A DNA stretch of 64,000 bases from Balanoglossus misakiensis (GCA_040954595.2 CM082588.2:8618001-8682000); one strand, 5' to 3'. Positions 25,901-37,120 are shown, counted from the first letter of the stretch. Numbers and translations: made by a program. Notes: generated by a model not told the origin, from the sequence alone.

Positions 25901-28900
25901 TCTATCAGATAAAACAATCAAGGTATGGCCTTCAGCTGCGGCTTTGGAAGCTTCCTCAGAAATTCTATCCAATGCCAACACTAATCCGGCTGTACCATCT
26001 TCTATTGGATAACTGATGTCAATGACTTTAGTCTGAAATGAAACATATTACTCATCAAAGTTTTTCCGAGTATGTTTTTACTTTAGGACCCCACCAGACA
26101 CGTAACATGTATCAGGTATGGTGTCTCATCAGCCTTAGGCCAAAAAATTAAAGCCCCAGTATTTCTCGTGTGCATCCATTTTTCATCATCGAAAAAAGCC
26201 CGTTTTTCCAGTACATCCATCATGGAATACTATATAATGAAGATGTAAGAAAGGTTTGGGCAATTGTAGCTACATGCAAGCCGAAAAGATCGCCCGTAAC
26301 ACTTGAAATGATGCGCGGGTTTGTTTACAACGGAAATGTTGTACATGTCGATCAGCAAACGTGCCACTTTGACATTTTGATGGTCAGACCATTTTCGGAT
26401 TTGATCTGGTTCCATCGACTGATTTCTCCCATAAAGTTATCTTCCCAAAATTTCGCCGAATTAGTGCGCATTTCTTCGCTGAGTCGCTTGATTTGGGGCA
26501 ACCAAACCTCTTCCGCATAGATTCACATTTGAGTGCGCATGCGCACTAGTCACGTGTGTCAACATTAGCCTGACTCACGTGACTTTCTGTCCGGACAGAA
26601 AGTCATTCTTCACTCGTTATATTGTAAATTGTATGAGTTTATCAGCAGAGCTGGGGATGATGACTGTTCGATTCAGTATCAATTATCATCTACTTTTAGA
26701 AATTATAGATGCTGTTTCAAACAAAATTTTGCCCCTACGAGAAATACTGTGGCTTTAATATATGCTGTACCAGTTACATGGTTTTCAAAAATAGGGTAGG
26801 TAGGTAGGGAAATTTTTTTATTTTGAATTTTTTTATTTATCTGGCCGCCGTAGTGTAGAAGAATGACGTCAAAGTTTTTGCGTGATTCGCACAATTTTCA
26901 TAAATTTTGTATATTTGACATTGTTTTTTATACTTCCGGTTTAGGAAGCTCTAAAAAGTTAGGGTCGGCAGGTGAAAATTAGGGTAGGTCGGGTAATTGG
27001 AACAGCACATATTTTTTTTTTTTGGTGCCTCATGGCGTTTCGTCTGCACAGTATTTGTCTGCACCACGTTGCCTGTCAGCTGTTAATTTGAATGCCAACT
27101 TAACTGCGCCTGAGCGCGTCTGACACCATTTGATATCAAAGAATATTTACCCGCAATGTTTTTGAATCAGGACTACCAATACTCCACTCTTATCTTACCT
27201 TCCATCCTTTGTACGTTGTGGCTTTTAGAACTTCCATATCATTCAATGTCAACACTGGTTGCTGTAGAAACAACCGTCGACATTGTTGGGCGCTGGGTTC
27301 CAATATATTATCCTCAGGGCCAACTGGACATGCCTGCGTGAAAAAATAAATGAGCCATTAAATTAAAAATATATAAAAATCTTGGCGTACGGCATATCCA
27401 TCTAGAACAAAAGAATTAAAGGACACTTGCAGTTGTTAAGTTTTGTCTTTACTGAAAATTTAGATTTTGATTTTGTTGTGTGCAAATGTGAAGACATGTT
27501 AAGTCAATAGGTTTAGCAATCTTTGACAATGAACTTTTTAAGATTGAACATGCTTTGGGACAGATTTTTAGAGTCTTTGCTTTAATTTAAGTGAGTGAGG
27601 AGTCTCTTTGAATAGCCTGGTGTTTACCATCTTGTTTTCATGAAAATCACTTAAAATTTTCTTCAAAGTTTTAAAGGCCCATGAGCTACAACTAGATAAA
27701 AAAACTTAGAGCTATAAATACTTTCAGAAATTCATTTTCAAAGACCTTGATCCATAAAAGTTTAAAATTATAATAGATTTTTCCAATTAAAGATATAAAT
27801 TCTACACTTTTGTAAGGACATTATCAAACTAATATATACTGACCAATGACATGACAATCTTTTCTCTGAAGGGATCAATAGGTGGGTTGGTCACTTGTGC
27901 AAACAGCTGTTTGAAATATTCATACATCAATGGATTTCTGGTTGACAGGCATGCAAGTGGTGCATCATTCCCCATGGATCCCAGGGCCTCCTTCCTGTAG
28001 AAACAGAAAATAAACCACACATCAAACAAAAATTGTATATACAGTAATAAATATTTGAATGTTATTCCAATATTTGCATTATCAAACTGTTCCACATCAC
28101 ATCGATTAAACTCATACAAAATCATGTATTGCATTTTAACATGTATACCATGTGTTTGCCTGAACTATCCCCTGCCAGTAACAACAGCACAACCTTAAAG
28201 GCACAAGTCTCTCTCTCGCTGCCCTTTTTTCCATTAATTATGTTTGACACCCTGTATGTTATTCTACATGTGGATATATAGTGAATCAATGTTCAACCAT
28301 ACACACCTTCCATCCCACAATATAGACACAATATTGCCAAAATGAATAATCAGTCCTTACCGTTTATTCATTTGGGTGAGTTTTTACTTTCATATCCTAC
28401 AAGCAGGATGGAAGTTGTATGTGGTCGAACGTTGATTCACTATATATCCACATGTACATTAACATAAATGGTGTCTTGTATCAAAAGTAATTAATGGAAA
28501 ATGGGCAGTGAGAGAGACTTTGTCCCTTTAATCATACCTGTTCTTAATCATTGGTAAAACCAGCATATTGATATGCTCCACAGTGTACCCAAACATAGCC
28601 AGACGATGATCTTTGTCAATAGACAGGTAATTATCAACTGCAGTGGCACCATTGACCATTGTGTTCCTGTGAGCTGCTCGAAGATCCTCCAACGTTATCT
28701 GGTCAGTGAAAATCAAGTTTGTGGATGAAAAACAAAGCCACTGTAACCGATTTTGTCAGTGTAGTGCATTTTCAGACACATTTATAGAAGAATGACTGTA
28801 CTGAGGAACAAGTCTGAAAACAATATTTGCTGTTTTTCTAACATGATTGGATAGCATGATAGCATGCAAGATGTGCATTGACAACTTGTACATGATTTTC

Positions 28901-31289
28901 CTGTGAGCACAAGCATAGATTTTATGTCCTGATAAAATCAACAAACTGATGATGGAAACGACAGTTTTGATGCTGAAAACAATAGCAAAGAGATGCCTTC
29001 CTTTTTGGCTTCTTTTTGACAATACTACGGCCCCACATCAAGGGTGTCTGCCATCTACTATCATGTGTACAAGTATTCTACTAACGACAGTGTTTTTGCT
29101 AAGACCTGGGAACAGTGGTAATTCTTGAACCCAAGTAAAAATTCTGCAACCTACTTATATGACTCCAATGATATACCTGGAGGAACCCAGGTAAAATGAC
29201 TGGGGAACCCTGGTAACATTTATCTGGGTACCACCCTCAACAGAAATACTGGACGTGCAGATACATGGCATGACTCCAACAAAAGTTGGCAGTCTCTGAA
29301 GTTATTTTCACAGGCAGTGTTTGTATACCTGTTCTTGAAGCCATTGATTAACTGGTCTTAGAGTGGCAACGTTCGTCTTGAGCTCTTCATCGTTGATGAC
29401 AGATCCTAGCTTCGTATCCACCAACAGCATTCGGCCAGGTTGAAGACGACCCTATAGAGAATATCAATGGAAAGTGATCAATAGAGATGTATATATTTCA
29501 GCCAGTCTGCAGACAATTATAATAATAATAGTTTATTCAGATACAACACCCGGGTGATTACTCCGGCCAATCAGTTGTGTGTTGCGTGAGGTGATTGACT
29601 TGAACGACATCAGAGTCAAGACCATGTGGTGACCTCATTGCTGTGACATCGCATTTTGAGTTCTATTGACATGCAGATCTTCAAAATGGAAGATAGTTGA
29701 CTGTGTGGCCAGGCCCTTGTGTGTGTGAGTCTATCTAAAACACGCTGGTTATGGAGACCAGACTAATGTAAAATATACATGTCTCTCCCACTGACCTTTT
29801 TCAGGACACTGCTATTTTCAATATCAACAACACCGACTTCACTAGCCATATACATCTGCCCAGTCTTGGTGATGTAGAACCGCGATGGACGTAAACCATT
29901 CCGATCCAAGATGGCACCAATGTAACGTCCATCAGTAAATGTAAACAAAGCTGTGGATTTGAAGGATTAAGACATTTCAGTACATGTACAACAGACAAGG
30001 ACAAACCAATGCCACTCTGGCATGGGACGAATGTAATATCTTCAACATGTGAGTGACATCATTTTGTCTTGAGGGGCACTGATCCCCCCTTGACAAATTT
30101 CTAAGGGGTTCCAACATGTCAACAGGGGGTAAGTCCCCCCACCCCACCCCACTCCATTAATTATGTTTGATACAAGACATCGTTTATGTTATTCTACATG
30201 TGGATATATAGTGAATCAACGTTTGACCACACACTTCCATCCCAAAATGAATAATCGGTCTCTACCGTTTATTCATTTTGGCGAGATTTTTACTCTCATA
30301 TCATACAAAGAGGATGGAAGTTGTGTGTGGTCGAACATGTTCATTCACTACATATATACATGTACATTAACATAAACGGTGTCTTGTACCTAACATAATG
30401 AATGGAAAAAGGGCAGCGAGAGAGAGACTTTGTCCCTTTAATGTATACCTGGTCCATCCCAGGGTTCCATGGCAAAAGCACTCCATTTATAGAACGCCCT
30501 CTTCTCTTCCGACATCAGTTCATCTTTCTGCCACGCCTCTGGTACCATGGTAATCATTGCCTACAAACAAAAACAGAGTTTCAATATCCATCAGTGATAA
30601 CAGTGTGCCTTCTATCAGACAAAAGTTTTCAAAGCTGTGAGTCAATTTAAGGTTTTCTAGAAATTTCTCCGAGTCAGCCCTGTACCTTTGCGTGTATTGT
30701 GGGTAATTTTCTTGAGTCACCAGTGAGTTTGTTGAGTCAGTGATGCATCATATGGGCTTAGAGGCCATTTCTCATTTTTATGCTCAATGAAAATGCGTAA
30801 TAAAATATAGGGGTCACAAGGCTTGTTTTCGAAATACAAGGCCGTGAATTTAGTCAATAATTGAAGAAAACTGCTGAGTCTGTGGGCAAAATATTTAGCG
30901 AAATTTATCTCAATATTGAGTGTGGTGACCATGGGATTTTATTTGACTGATGAATTTAGGGTAGGTCAGGCAATGGGAACAGCACATATTTTTTTATTTG
31001 GCCTAATGCAAATACAAACCTCTGGCAGGGATCTTCCTCCAGCATTGATGAGGAATTCCAAGACACAATCTACACTTCCAGAATCAGATAAGCCTTCTTC
31101 GACCACCGGATAAAGTTTCCTCAAATCTTCACCAAACTTCTTACTCTTCATAACACCTTCTCTGGCGCTCATTAAGTTCACATTTCCTCTCAAAGTGTTG
31201 ATCTCTCCATTGTGTGCTAGGTATCTGGTTGGAAATTATTATTATTATTGTTGTGGTTGTTTTTGTTGTCATGGTGGTGGTGGTTGTGG

Positions 31290-31338
<49 letters not shown>

Positions 31339-34300
31339 TATGATAATGATAATGATGATGATGATGATGATGAATATGATAATGATAATGATGATGATGA
31401 ATATGATGATGATGATGATGATGATGATGAATATGATAATGATGATGATGATGATGGTGATGGTGATGATGATGAAGATTCACTTTTCAAACTTTTAGCT
31501 GACAACACTTCCATCATAACACAATAAAAGATCTCTCTACCAAATCTCATCTTTGAACTTGAAGTTTTTATGCCAAAAATCTCTGGTTTAAAAAAAAATG
31601 TAAAATGTAAACTTATGTACAGGTAGTATAGGCTAACTGCTCACACACTTTCCTATGATTTCCCAGTTTTCTATAGTATACCTTTCATATCCAAAGGATT
31701 TACCTGTTTGGATGTGCCCTTTCCCAACTTGGAAATGTGTTTGTTGAGAATCTACTGTGAACCAATGACAGATGAGTTTGAAATGCTGGGTTTTTCAAAT
31801 CCTCAAAGTATTTCCAGAGTTGCGACGTTGTCAGTAATCCCTGATTATAAAAAAATACACACCGGCTTATTTTTTTACCATTATTCATTTGAACATAGTC
31901 AGATGTACATGAATGTATACAAAACACATTCCGAACTAATTTCGGAATTCCGGATACATTTTCAGAATTTCCTTTTAATTTTAAATCTTCTCCAACAGAC
32001 ATAAGTGTTGCCATAACCTTGATGCAACTGTATCATAATTTGTCTTTTAAGTTTATTCACACCCAAAAACAGTCATTTCCAGGAAAAATTTCATATATTT
32101 TCTCCAAAAAATCAGCTGAACATTTTTGTTCAAAGGAAATGTTCAGCTGATTTTTTTCATTTATTGGTGACATCTGTGAAAAAAATCAGCTGAATTTTTT
32201 CTCAGAGTTTTGTTTTTCCTCCAAAATTCAACTGAATTTTACACTGATCACACACTTTTGGAGAGGGGTGGCGCAAATTATAGGGATGTTACAAACAAAA
32301 ATCTCATGTCACATCTATAAACCTCCAATTAATATTCCTTCACCAATATTAAATGTTTGCAAATATGGATTGGTCTTATTTTCGGAATTCCAAAATTAGT
32401 TTTGAATGCATTATAAATAAAATGCAACTCAGCAATTGAGTTAGAAATAACATTCTATATTTGGTGCTGAAATATTACCATGTAGACAATGTAGCCAAGA
32501 TGAATCTTGAGCAAATAATTTGCTGTTAAGTACCCGACACGCATACGCACTATTTTCAGTTCTATCTGTCTTCCAAATATGGTCAATTTCAATCACGGAG
32601 CTGGCTACAGTCATTACACAAACCAGATTACATGAATTAACTTTAATGTGTTTTTAAATCTATATTGAAAAGAAAGTCAATTCCCAGGTTGAAAATTTAA
32701 CAAATAAATCGGATTTTAATGGCATGACGTAGTTTGATGACGACAATGCATACTGAATAGTTTTACATAATCATATTCAGAATCTCAATGATTGGGTTAG
32801 TTCCGCTAGAAATTTGCATAATTATATTCAGCGTTGTAATTACAATGTTAATGGGGTATAACAAGTTTACATCCTACATATTGCGGTGATCTGATCCACT
32901 ATTCTAATCTCAGTGGCCAATAGTTTTATTGCAGGGCTTATCACAGATTACTCTGGTCACTTTCCTGATTATAGTAGCATTAATCAAATCGCTAAGGTAA
33001 AGCAAACTAAGATGTCGGCTAGTGACTTTTTGTAGGAGTCTAAATGTAGAATTTTGAATAAAAAAAATTATCGCTCGCGATTCCAATTTACAGTATTTCT
33101 ACAAAACATAATATATATGCTGGGTGATGTCTCTCTGCTTTGGTCATCTAAACAAGAAAAGATCTTGAATAGGTTAATAGAGTTCAATTCCTATCTTTTC
33201 TCAACCTACCTTGTATACAATGGTATCCACGGACAGATTGCAAATGTAAAAGCGGCAATTCTTGGCTTGGATTTCATGTGTGGCCTGTTTTCTCAGAAAA
33301 AACAACTAAAATAAAAAAGAAGGAATTTTAAATATCAGTCATAAACCCATTTACAAGGCAAAACACTTTACAATGCAATTACTGTAACAACTTAATTGTA
33401 TGACAAAGTTCACAACACAAAGAAATTCCATTCCTACCTGGTCTTTAAACTTTTCATCATCATCATCCCCTTGACTGATAACGAAAACTTGTCTCATACA
33501 AGGTTCAAACTCCCTAGCCAATCGGCCAATACAACTGTTATCAGTAGGAACAGTCCTCCAATGTAACACCTAAAATCACCAAAAGATGAAAAAAAGCCAA
33601 GAATATACATTAGTCAATATTTTACTGCAAATATCATGGTAACTGTATTGCTGACTGTTCTGCTTGTACTCTGTGTATACAGGTTTGTAAAATTACAGGA
33701 TTTATAAACACCATGACTTTCAGAGGAATTCTTCTAATGAGTTTATAGTTTCTGTGAAAATGCCATTTTCTAGGAATGGTATAATGTGTCATACACATGT
33801 CGCACAATCTCCTTACTACAATTTAAAAGTCTTTGTTTTAAACCAAAAATTTGCCTTCTAAGCAAGGTATCAAAGTTAGCAATTCTGTTAGATACAAACA
33901 TGAACCACAAACTGCTGCGTCTTTCATATCCCAATAAGATGTATGCAAGGCAGAAGAGGAAATTTTGGGGAATTATAAAATGTTTTCACCCAGACATAAA
34001 TAACTTACTTTTAAGTGACATTGCAAGGCAAGGTTTTCAAACATCTGCTGGCATTGAGTGGCAGTCTCCTTATCTAGGAATGTAATTCCAGTTGCATACT
34101 TCCCAGCCGGAGGAAGGATCACACCATGTTTCCTGAATAGAGCGACAAAATCAACTCTGTCAGCCTTGGAAGATTAAAACAGCCATGATCGAATCCGTTC
34201 ACGTATTTCCATATCCTCCTCTCAATCGACACACTTTTCATGTTTGGAAAAACACCCATCATCAATTTTCAATATCACTTGCAAATGAACTGCCTGTACA

Positions 34301-36388
34301 TGAAATAAAATCATATCTAATCTCTACCAACACAAGCTTTTTCTCTTAGAAATTTTGAAAGTTAACATTGATTTTACCTATTAAAAGGACAAAGTCTCTG
34401 TCTTGCTGCCCTTTTTCCATTTATTATGTTTGATACAATACACTGTTTATTTTATTCTACATGTGGATATAAAGTGAATCAACATTCGACCAGACACACC
34501 TTCCATCCCGCTTGTAGACACCAGAGTGAAACAACTCGCCAAAATGAATAATCGGTCTCTACTATTTATTCATTTTGGCAAGATTTTTGCTCTTATATCC
34601 TACAAACGGGATGGAAGTTGTGTGTAGTTGAACGTTGATTCACTATATATCCACATGTAGAATAACATAAACAGTGTCTTGTATCAAGCATAATTAATGA
34701 AAAAAAGGCAGCGAGAGAAACATTCTGTCCCTTTAAAGAACTTAGATCAGCCAAGTATATAACAAATACTACCTGAGATCTTCAGCATAGAGTTCATGAG
34801 GAATGCCAGTCAAAACACCAGCACCATCACCAGTATCATCATCACATCCACATGCTCCTCTGTGTTGCATTCTCTCTAACATCACTTGGGAATCTTGCAA
34901 AACCTGAAAAAATTATTAAGGATGTACGAATCGATCAGGAAAATCGAAAGCATTGTCTTTTTTTTTTTTTACATGTTTGTGGATTTTTGGTTTCTCTTTT
35001 GTAAGCATTATAAAAATCTGTCATAAAATATAGGGGGTCACTGTAAAATTGAAAGTATTATAATTTCTTTTAATTGTGGATTTTGGGGTTCTTCTTTGTA
35101 AGCATAATAAAACTTTGTAATAAAATATAGGGTCACACACTCTTGTTTTTGAAATAAAAGGTGGCTGGCCGTGAATTTAGTCAATAATTGAAGAAAACTG
35201 CTGAGTCAGCATTTTCCACCAATGGTTTGTCTGCTGGCAAACCATTAAAAAAGTTTATCTCAAAACTAAGGATATACATATATTTCAAACTTGATAAAGT
35301 GAAATCCATTCATCTCCTGTATTCCTTATCTATTCATTGAAAAAAAAATCACAATTGAATAGAAATTTAGCTCACAAATGAGATCATGACAGTTTAACGT
35401 GGCGAATCCTCAATCTCATCCAAGTAAAACTAGGATAAAGTTTATAAAAACAGATGAACGCAAGACATGATGTCTCAATTCAATGGTCTTCAATCACATA
35501 TTCCTGATATGCTTCAATGAGTGAAGCACTAAAAAAGAAATCCCCAATATAAAACTCTTCCTGATTTTTATCAATTGGTAATTCATCCAAATCAGTAATT
35601 TAACTTACTGAGGTGTTAAAGTCCACGAATAATTACACTGAGTAAAAATAGTGTCAAGGACACAGTCACTGTGGTGCTGTTTTATCAGAATTTTCGAATG
35701 AAAATACATGATACATACCAGTCAAATAGTTCGACTCATATCAAACAGGCACTTTCTGAAGAATTGGGTTTTGACCAAAATCATTAAAAAAGTCTCCCTT
35801 AATATTGATATTTTCACTATAACTTTGGCACATTATAATGAGAACCCTTCATATAAGGGGAGAACCATTTGATTTCTGGGAGGGTGTGATTTGAGTATGT
35901 CAGCATTTTTTTCAGCCATTGTTATAGAAAACGTTTTATTCAATTTCCAGTCCACCTTTAACCTCAAGACATTGCAGAAGATTTTTCCCCAAGCACTATC
36001 TGTCAACAATTTTGTTTTCCAAAAATCCTCCATACCTTCCTCCCAGAATTCAAATGGTTTTTCCCTTAACCATGATAATTTTGGCACCTAAAAGGTCGCT
36101 CCAGATGGTATAGTTGTATTATTGAGAAGAGTCTATATATACAACTGCAATTTTGCAGGGTTAATATGTGAACTGTTCCTCTATGTCCATGTCGTTTGCA
36201 AAGTCTAATAAATTGGATATTTGCGTGACTCAATAAAAATGGACTTTAAACGTACTTACCTTGTGGTTTCTGGAACCATCAATGTTGACAACAAAACCAA
36301 CACCACATGCATCCTTTTCATAATATGGGTCATACAGTCCTTGTTTCTGTGGCAACCCATCTTTTAATTTGAGTGGATAGGTCGCCAT
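10515..36388 (-). CDS. GOGAT: Glutamate synthase, NAD(P)H-dependent (GOGAT), complete, 37 coding exons, 2082 aa
   Basis: Makes two glutamates from glutamine and 2-oxoglutarate. Exons in order: 36260-36388, 34773-34903, 34009-34132, 33438-33569, 33210-33305, 31704-31840, 31020-31224, 30449-30560, 29796-29950, 29329-29451, 28538-28698, 27844-27994, 27199-27333, 25872-26032, 25040-25346, 24508-24618, 23716-23913, 22933-23105, 22319-22532, 21614-21814, 20777-20957, 20307-20440, 19609-19893, 18918-19045, 18317-18455, 17526-17711, 17242-17357, 16561-16738, 15997-16214, 15390-15512, 14831-15008, 14003-14278, 13160-13319, 12489-12652, 11742-11909, 11162-11432, 10515-10702. The frame stays open through all 36 joins. 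Cys28 in KDACGVGF is the expected amidotransferase nucleophile after a 27-residue propeptide. Next come the FMN synthase barrel ([11 protein letters not shown]) and the 3Fe-4S cysteines C1139, C1145 and C1150. The beta half has CMDCGVPFC (4Fe-4S), GSGPSG at 1722-1727 (FAD) and GGGDTG at 1859-1864 (NAD(P)H). The length fits fungal and plant NADH-GOGAT. No long plastid-type transit peptide is seen. Confidence 0.97.
11511..11697. repeat. R3 element copy in a GOGAT intron
   Basis: Starts AAAGGTATACGGTCACC and ends in the inverse (GTGACCGTATACCTTA). It shares the internal CAGTGGGTGGCAC block with the other R3 copies and lies between the last two large C-terminal exons. Confidence 0.78.
13410..13745. 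repeat. R6 repeat copy
   Basis: A block from ATGATCGTCTCATGCGCATG through CTCTGACACAGACTATG, CACTGCCTTATGGCATTGAA and TGTAACCAGAGTCTCTG to CAGACGATCATCAC. Related copies are at about 15590-15880 (GOGAT intron) and 58255-58615 (katanin intron). The ends are roughly inverse (GATCGTC / GACGATC). The open frames that cross it are repeat-derived. Confidence 0.75.
13869..13910. repeat. Poly-C followed by poly-A tract
   Basis: A run of about 14 C is followed directly by about 28 A inside a GOGAT intron. It is low-complexity and likely length-variable. Confidence 0.85.
15063..15352. repeat. R8 repeat copy
   Basis: Shares the block GGTTTTCAAAAATAGGGTAG, GTAGTGTAGAAGAATGACGTC and GAAGCTCTAAAAAGTTTAGG with 26760-27015. 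Its end motif (gtgctgtt) is inverse to AACAGCACATATTTTT at the other copy. A fragment also appears near 30958-30995. Confidence 0.7.
15590..15880. repeat. R6 repeat copy in a GOGAT intron
   Basis: The second R6 copy, slightly shorter than 13410-13745. It carries the same CTCTGACACAGACTATGGTC and TGTAACCAGAGTCTCTGG blocks. Confidence 0.72.
16298..16550. repeat. R7 repeat copy
   Basis: Contains CTTTACTGGGCCAGTACACC, CCAATCAGAAGGTGCC and the block GATGTAGTGTGAGGCGATAG through GTAAAAGACGTCACCATACC. It is shared with 24718-24950 and in part with the palindrome at 40641-40782. The end lies a few bases from the donor of the GOGAT exon at 16561-16738. Confidence 0.68.
17035..17204. repeat. R9 element copy 2
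   Basis: Matches 4167-4355: TGTTAGTGACCACCTC at the left and ACAGGTTTGACTGTAT at the right, with TGGCC/CTATA motifs inside. It ends about 40 bp from the donor of the exon at 17242-17357. Confidence 0.7.
17936..18274. repeat. R4 element copy in a GOGAT intron
   Basis: Near-palindromic copy: TTAGCTGTAACTTTTTCAC at the left and AAAAGTTACAGCTAA at the right, with the GTTGACAAATGAATTC segment in inverse. It ends about 40 bp from the exon at 18317-18455. Confidence 0.7.
18604..18892. repeat. R1 fold-back element, left end truncated
   Basis: Begins at the TTATTCTACATGTGGATAT block and keeps the complete right arm ending GAGACTTTGTCCCTTTAA. It ends about 25 bp from the donor of the GOGAT exon at 18918-19045. 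Confidence 0.82.
19248..19594. repeat. R4 element copy in a GOGAT intron
   Basis: GGCTGTAACTTTGGGC at the left and AAAGTTACAGCTAATGGAGC at the right, with the TGTGTAACGGCCATTG block inside. It lies directly beside the exon at 19609-19893. Confidence 0.7.
20491..20715. repeat. R1 fold-back element, right end truncated
   Basis: Starts at GGGACAAAGTCTCTCTCTCG and loses its right terminus near 20715, after the AACGTTGATTCACT block. It is located in the intron between GOGAT exons 21 and 22. Confidence 0.78.
23300..23579. repeat. R1 fold-back element, left end truncated
   Basis: Starts at GGATATATAGTGAATCAACG and runs to the right terminus TTTTGTCTCTTTAA. A small extra duplication of CTTACATGTAGGTGTGTG lies in the right arm. 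Confidence 0.78.
24250..24405. repeat. Perfect-core palindromic element
   Basis: The core at about 24312-24354 is a near-perfect palindrome around GCCATGTGGC, with arms AACGAGGCCAGTAA and TTACTGGCCTCGTT. Flanking sequences also mirror each other loosely (CATAAAGAGGGC versus GCCCTCTTTAGG). A related half appears at about 57060-57145 in katanin (GTGGCCTCGTTTTCGCGG, GGAAGGGCGGCCTCTTTAA). It is a short fold-back element in a GOGAT intron. Confidence 0.75.
24718..24950. repeat. R7 repeat copy
   Basis: CTTTACTGGGCCAGTAAACC, AATCAGAAGGTGCC and GATGTAGTGTGAGGCAACAG match 16298-16550. It lies in the intron between GOGAT exons 15 and 16. Confidence 0.7.
25470..25797. repeat. R2 element copy in a GOGAT intron
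   Basis: AGAGCTGCCAAATTTCACAT through the GTTTGTATGGAGGCTGATTA and AAGGTGTTCATG-like blocks to GGCAGCTCTAGAGGCTTTAA. The left TTAA is lost and the right one is at 25794-25797. Confidence 0.75.
26055..27150. repeat. Triple-nested insertion: R10 interrupted by R8, which holds a TTAA-flanked 611-bp element
   Basis: R10 (reverse of 3660-3850) starts near 26055, stops near 26135 and resumes near 27015. The gap holds an R8 copy (left stub near 26136-26147, right part 26759-27015). R8 is in turn split by an element at 26148-26758 bounded by TTAA, with inverted ends CCAGTATTTCTCGTG and ACGAGAAATACTGTGG. The inner element also has a 24-bp perfect palindrome at 26581-26604. All of it sits between GOGAT exons 13 and 14. 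Confidence 0.72.
28195..28531. repeat. R1 fold-back element ending at intron nt 7 of a GOGAT intron
   Basis: TTAA at 28195-28198 and TTAA at 28528-28531 bound a nearly complete R1. On the minus strand the exon at 28538-28698 ends and its intron begins with six bases (GTATGA), followed immediately by this element. Confidence 0.85.
30153..30441. repeat. R1 fold-back element ending at intron nt 8 of a GOGAT intron
   Basis: The left end is replaced by C-rich DNA; the copy starts at CCATTAATTATGTTTGATAC and ends TTTGTCCCTTTAA (30438-30441). On the minus strand the exon at 30449-30560 is followed by seven intron bases and then this TTAA. Confidence 0.83.
31271..31475. repeat. Compound (GAT)n microsatellite next to GOGAT exon 7
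   Basis: About 200 bp of GAT repeats interrupted at intervals by AATATGATAATGATAATG blocks, so there is a higher-order repeat inside the trinucleotide tract. It begins about 50 bp from the acceptor of the exon at 31020-31224. Open frames here encode only D, M, H or S homopolymers and are not genes. Confidence 0.92.
34381..34736. repeat. R1 fold-back element, complete
   Basis: TTAAAAGGACAAAGTCTCTG at the left and CATTCTGTCCCTTTAA at the right, with the complete mirrored arms between. It lies about 35 bp from the donor of GOGAT exon 2 (34773-34903). Confidence 0.85.
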
Positions 36389-37120
36389 GGTTTATGGATA
36401 AACTTATCAATGTTCTGTGTTCAATCTGAAAAGATAAAACGTGGACAACATGAGCGTAACACCCATTTTCAAAAGTTTTGCGAAAATCACAGGAATTGCA
36501 TCTATTCATTGTTAAATAAATATGCACAAAATAAAGCAATCCCAGTTGACATTTTGACCACGACTTTTATGAGGCTCAAAACTGAGAAAAGTTTGTGTAT
36601 GATTGGGTTTTGTTTTGTAGTCGAGGTCAATTAAGGTCAACAAGCCCTCAAAAGAAGACCGCATAATGTGACCTCCCCCACGCTAAATCAAGGCTAGTAA
36701 CTGATCGGTGCATCAAACTTTTTTACCACTTTCCCAGACATTTTGGTTGGACTGTACTTACGTGTACATCAGTTTGGTCTACGCGAATCCGACTGACCGA
36801 CAAATCATGAAGGTATATCTAAACCAGAACATACGTCGTCCGCATGACTGACGGGACGACAAACACAACATATGTAAACGATAACCGAACGAGGGCCGGG
36901 TCACTTTACACGTCTGGCACCGGTTGTGGTCATGAGTCGCTCAGCTGATCAACAATCAATGAGTGATCAACAATGAGTGATGAATGAATGAATGAATGAA
37001 TGTCAGGGTCATGTGACATACGGTCTACGACTATATTCTTCTGACTTACCTTCACCTTGACCACGGCAACTAGAAGAGAACGTTTCTTGACTGTTTTCCT
37101 TGACAGTGGCGTTACATGTA
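36389..37120 (-). promoter_or_regulatory. Likely 5' untranslated exons of GOGAT
   Basis: Reading leftward from upstream, a good acceptor (TTTTCAG, CT at 36426-36427 on the plus strand) precedes the ATG exon, so the 5' UTR is probably spliced. Two donors could pair with it: GTAAGT at 37048-37049 with AAG before it (exon edge 37050, strong) and one at 36760-36761 (exon edge 36762). Alternative first exons are possible. A short GAAT repeat lies near 36981-37001. No TATA box was found. Confidence 0.45.

Noticed and set aside
31195-31550. Open frames of 88-110 codons on both strands rich in D, M, H or S
   Set aside because: They are translations of the (GAT)n microsatellite inside a GOGAT intron, with homopolymer composition in every frame.
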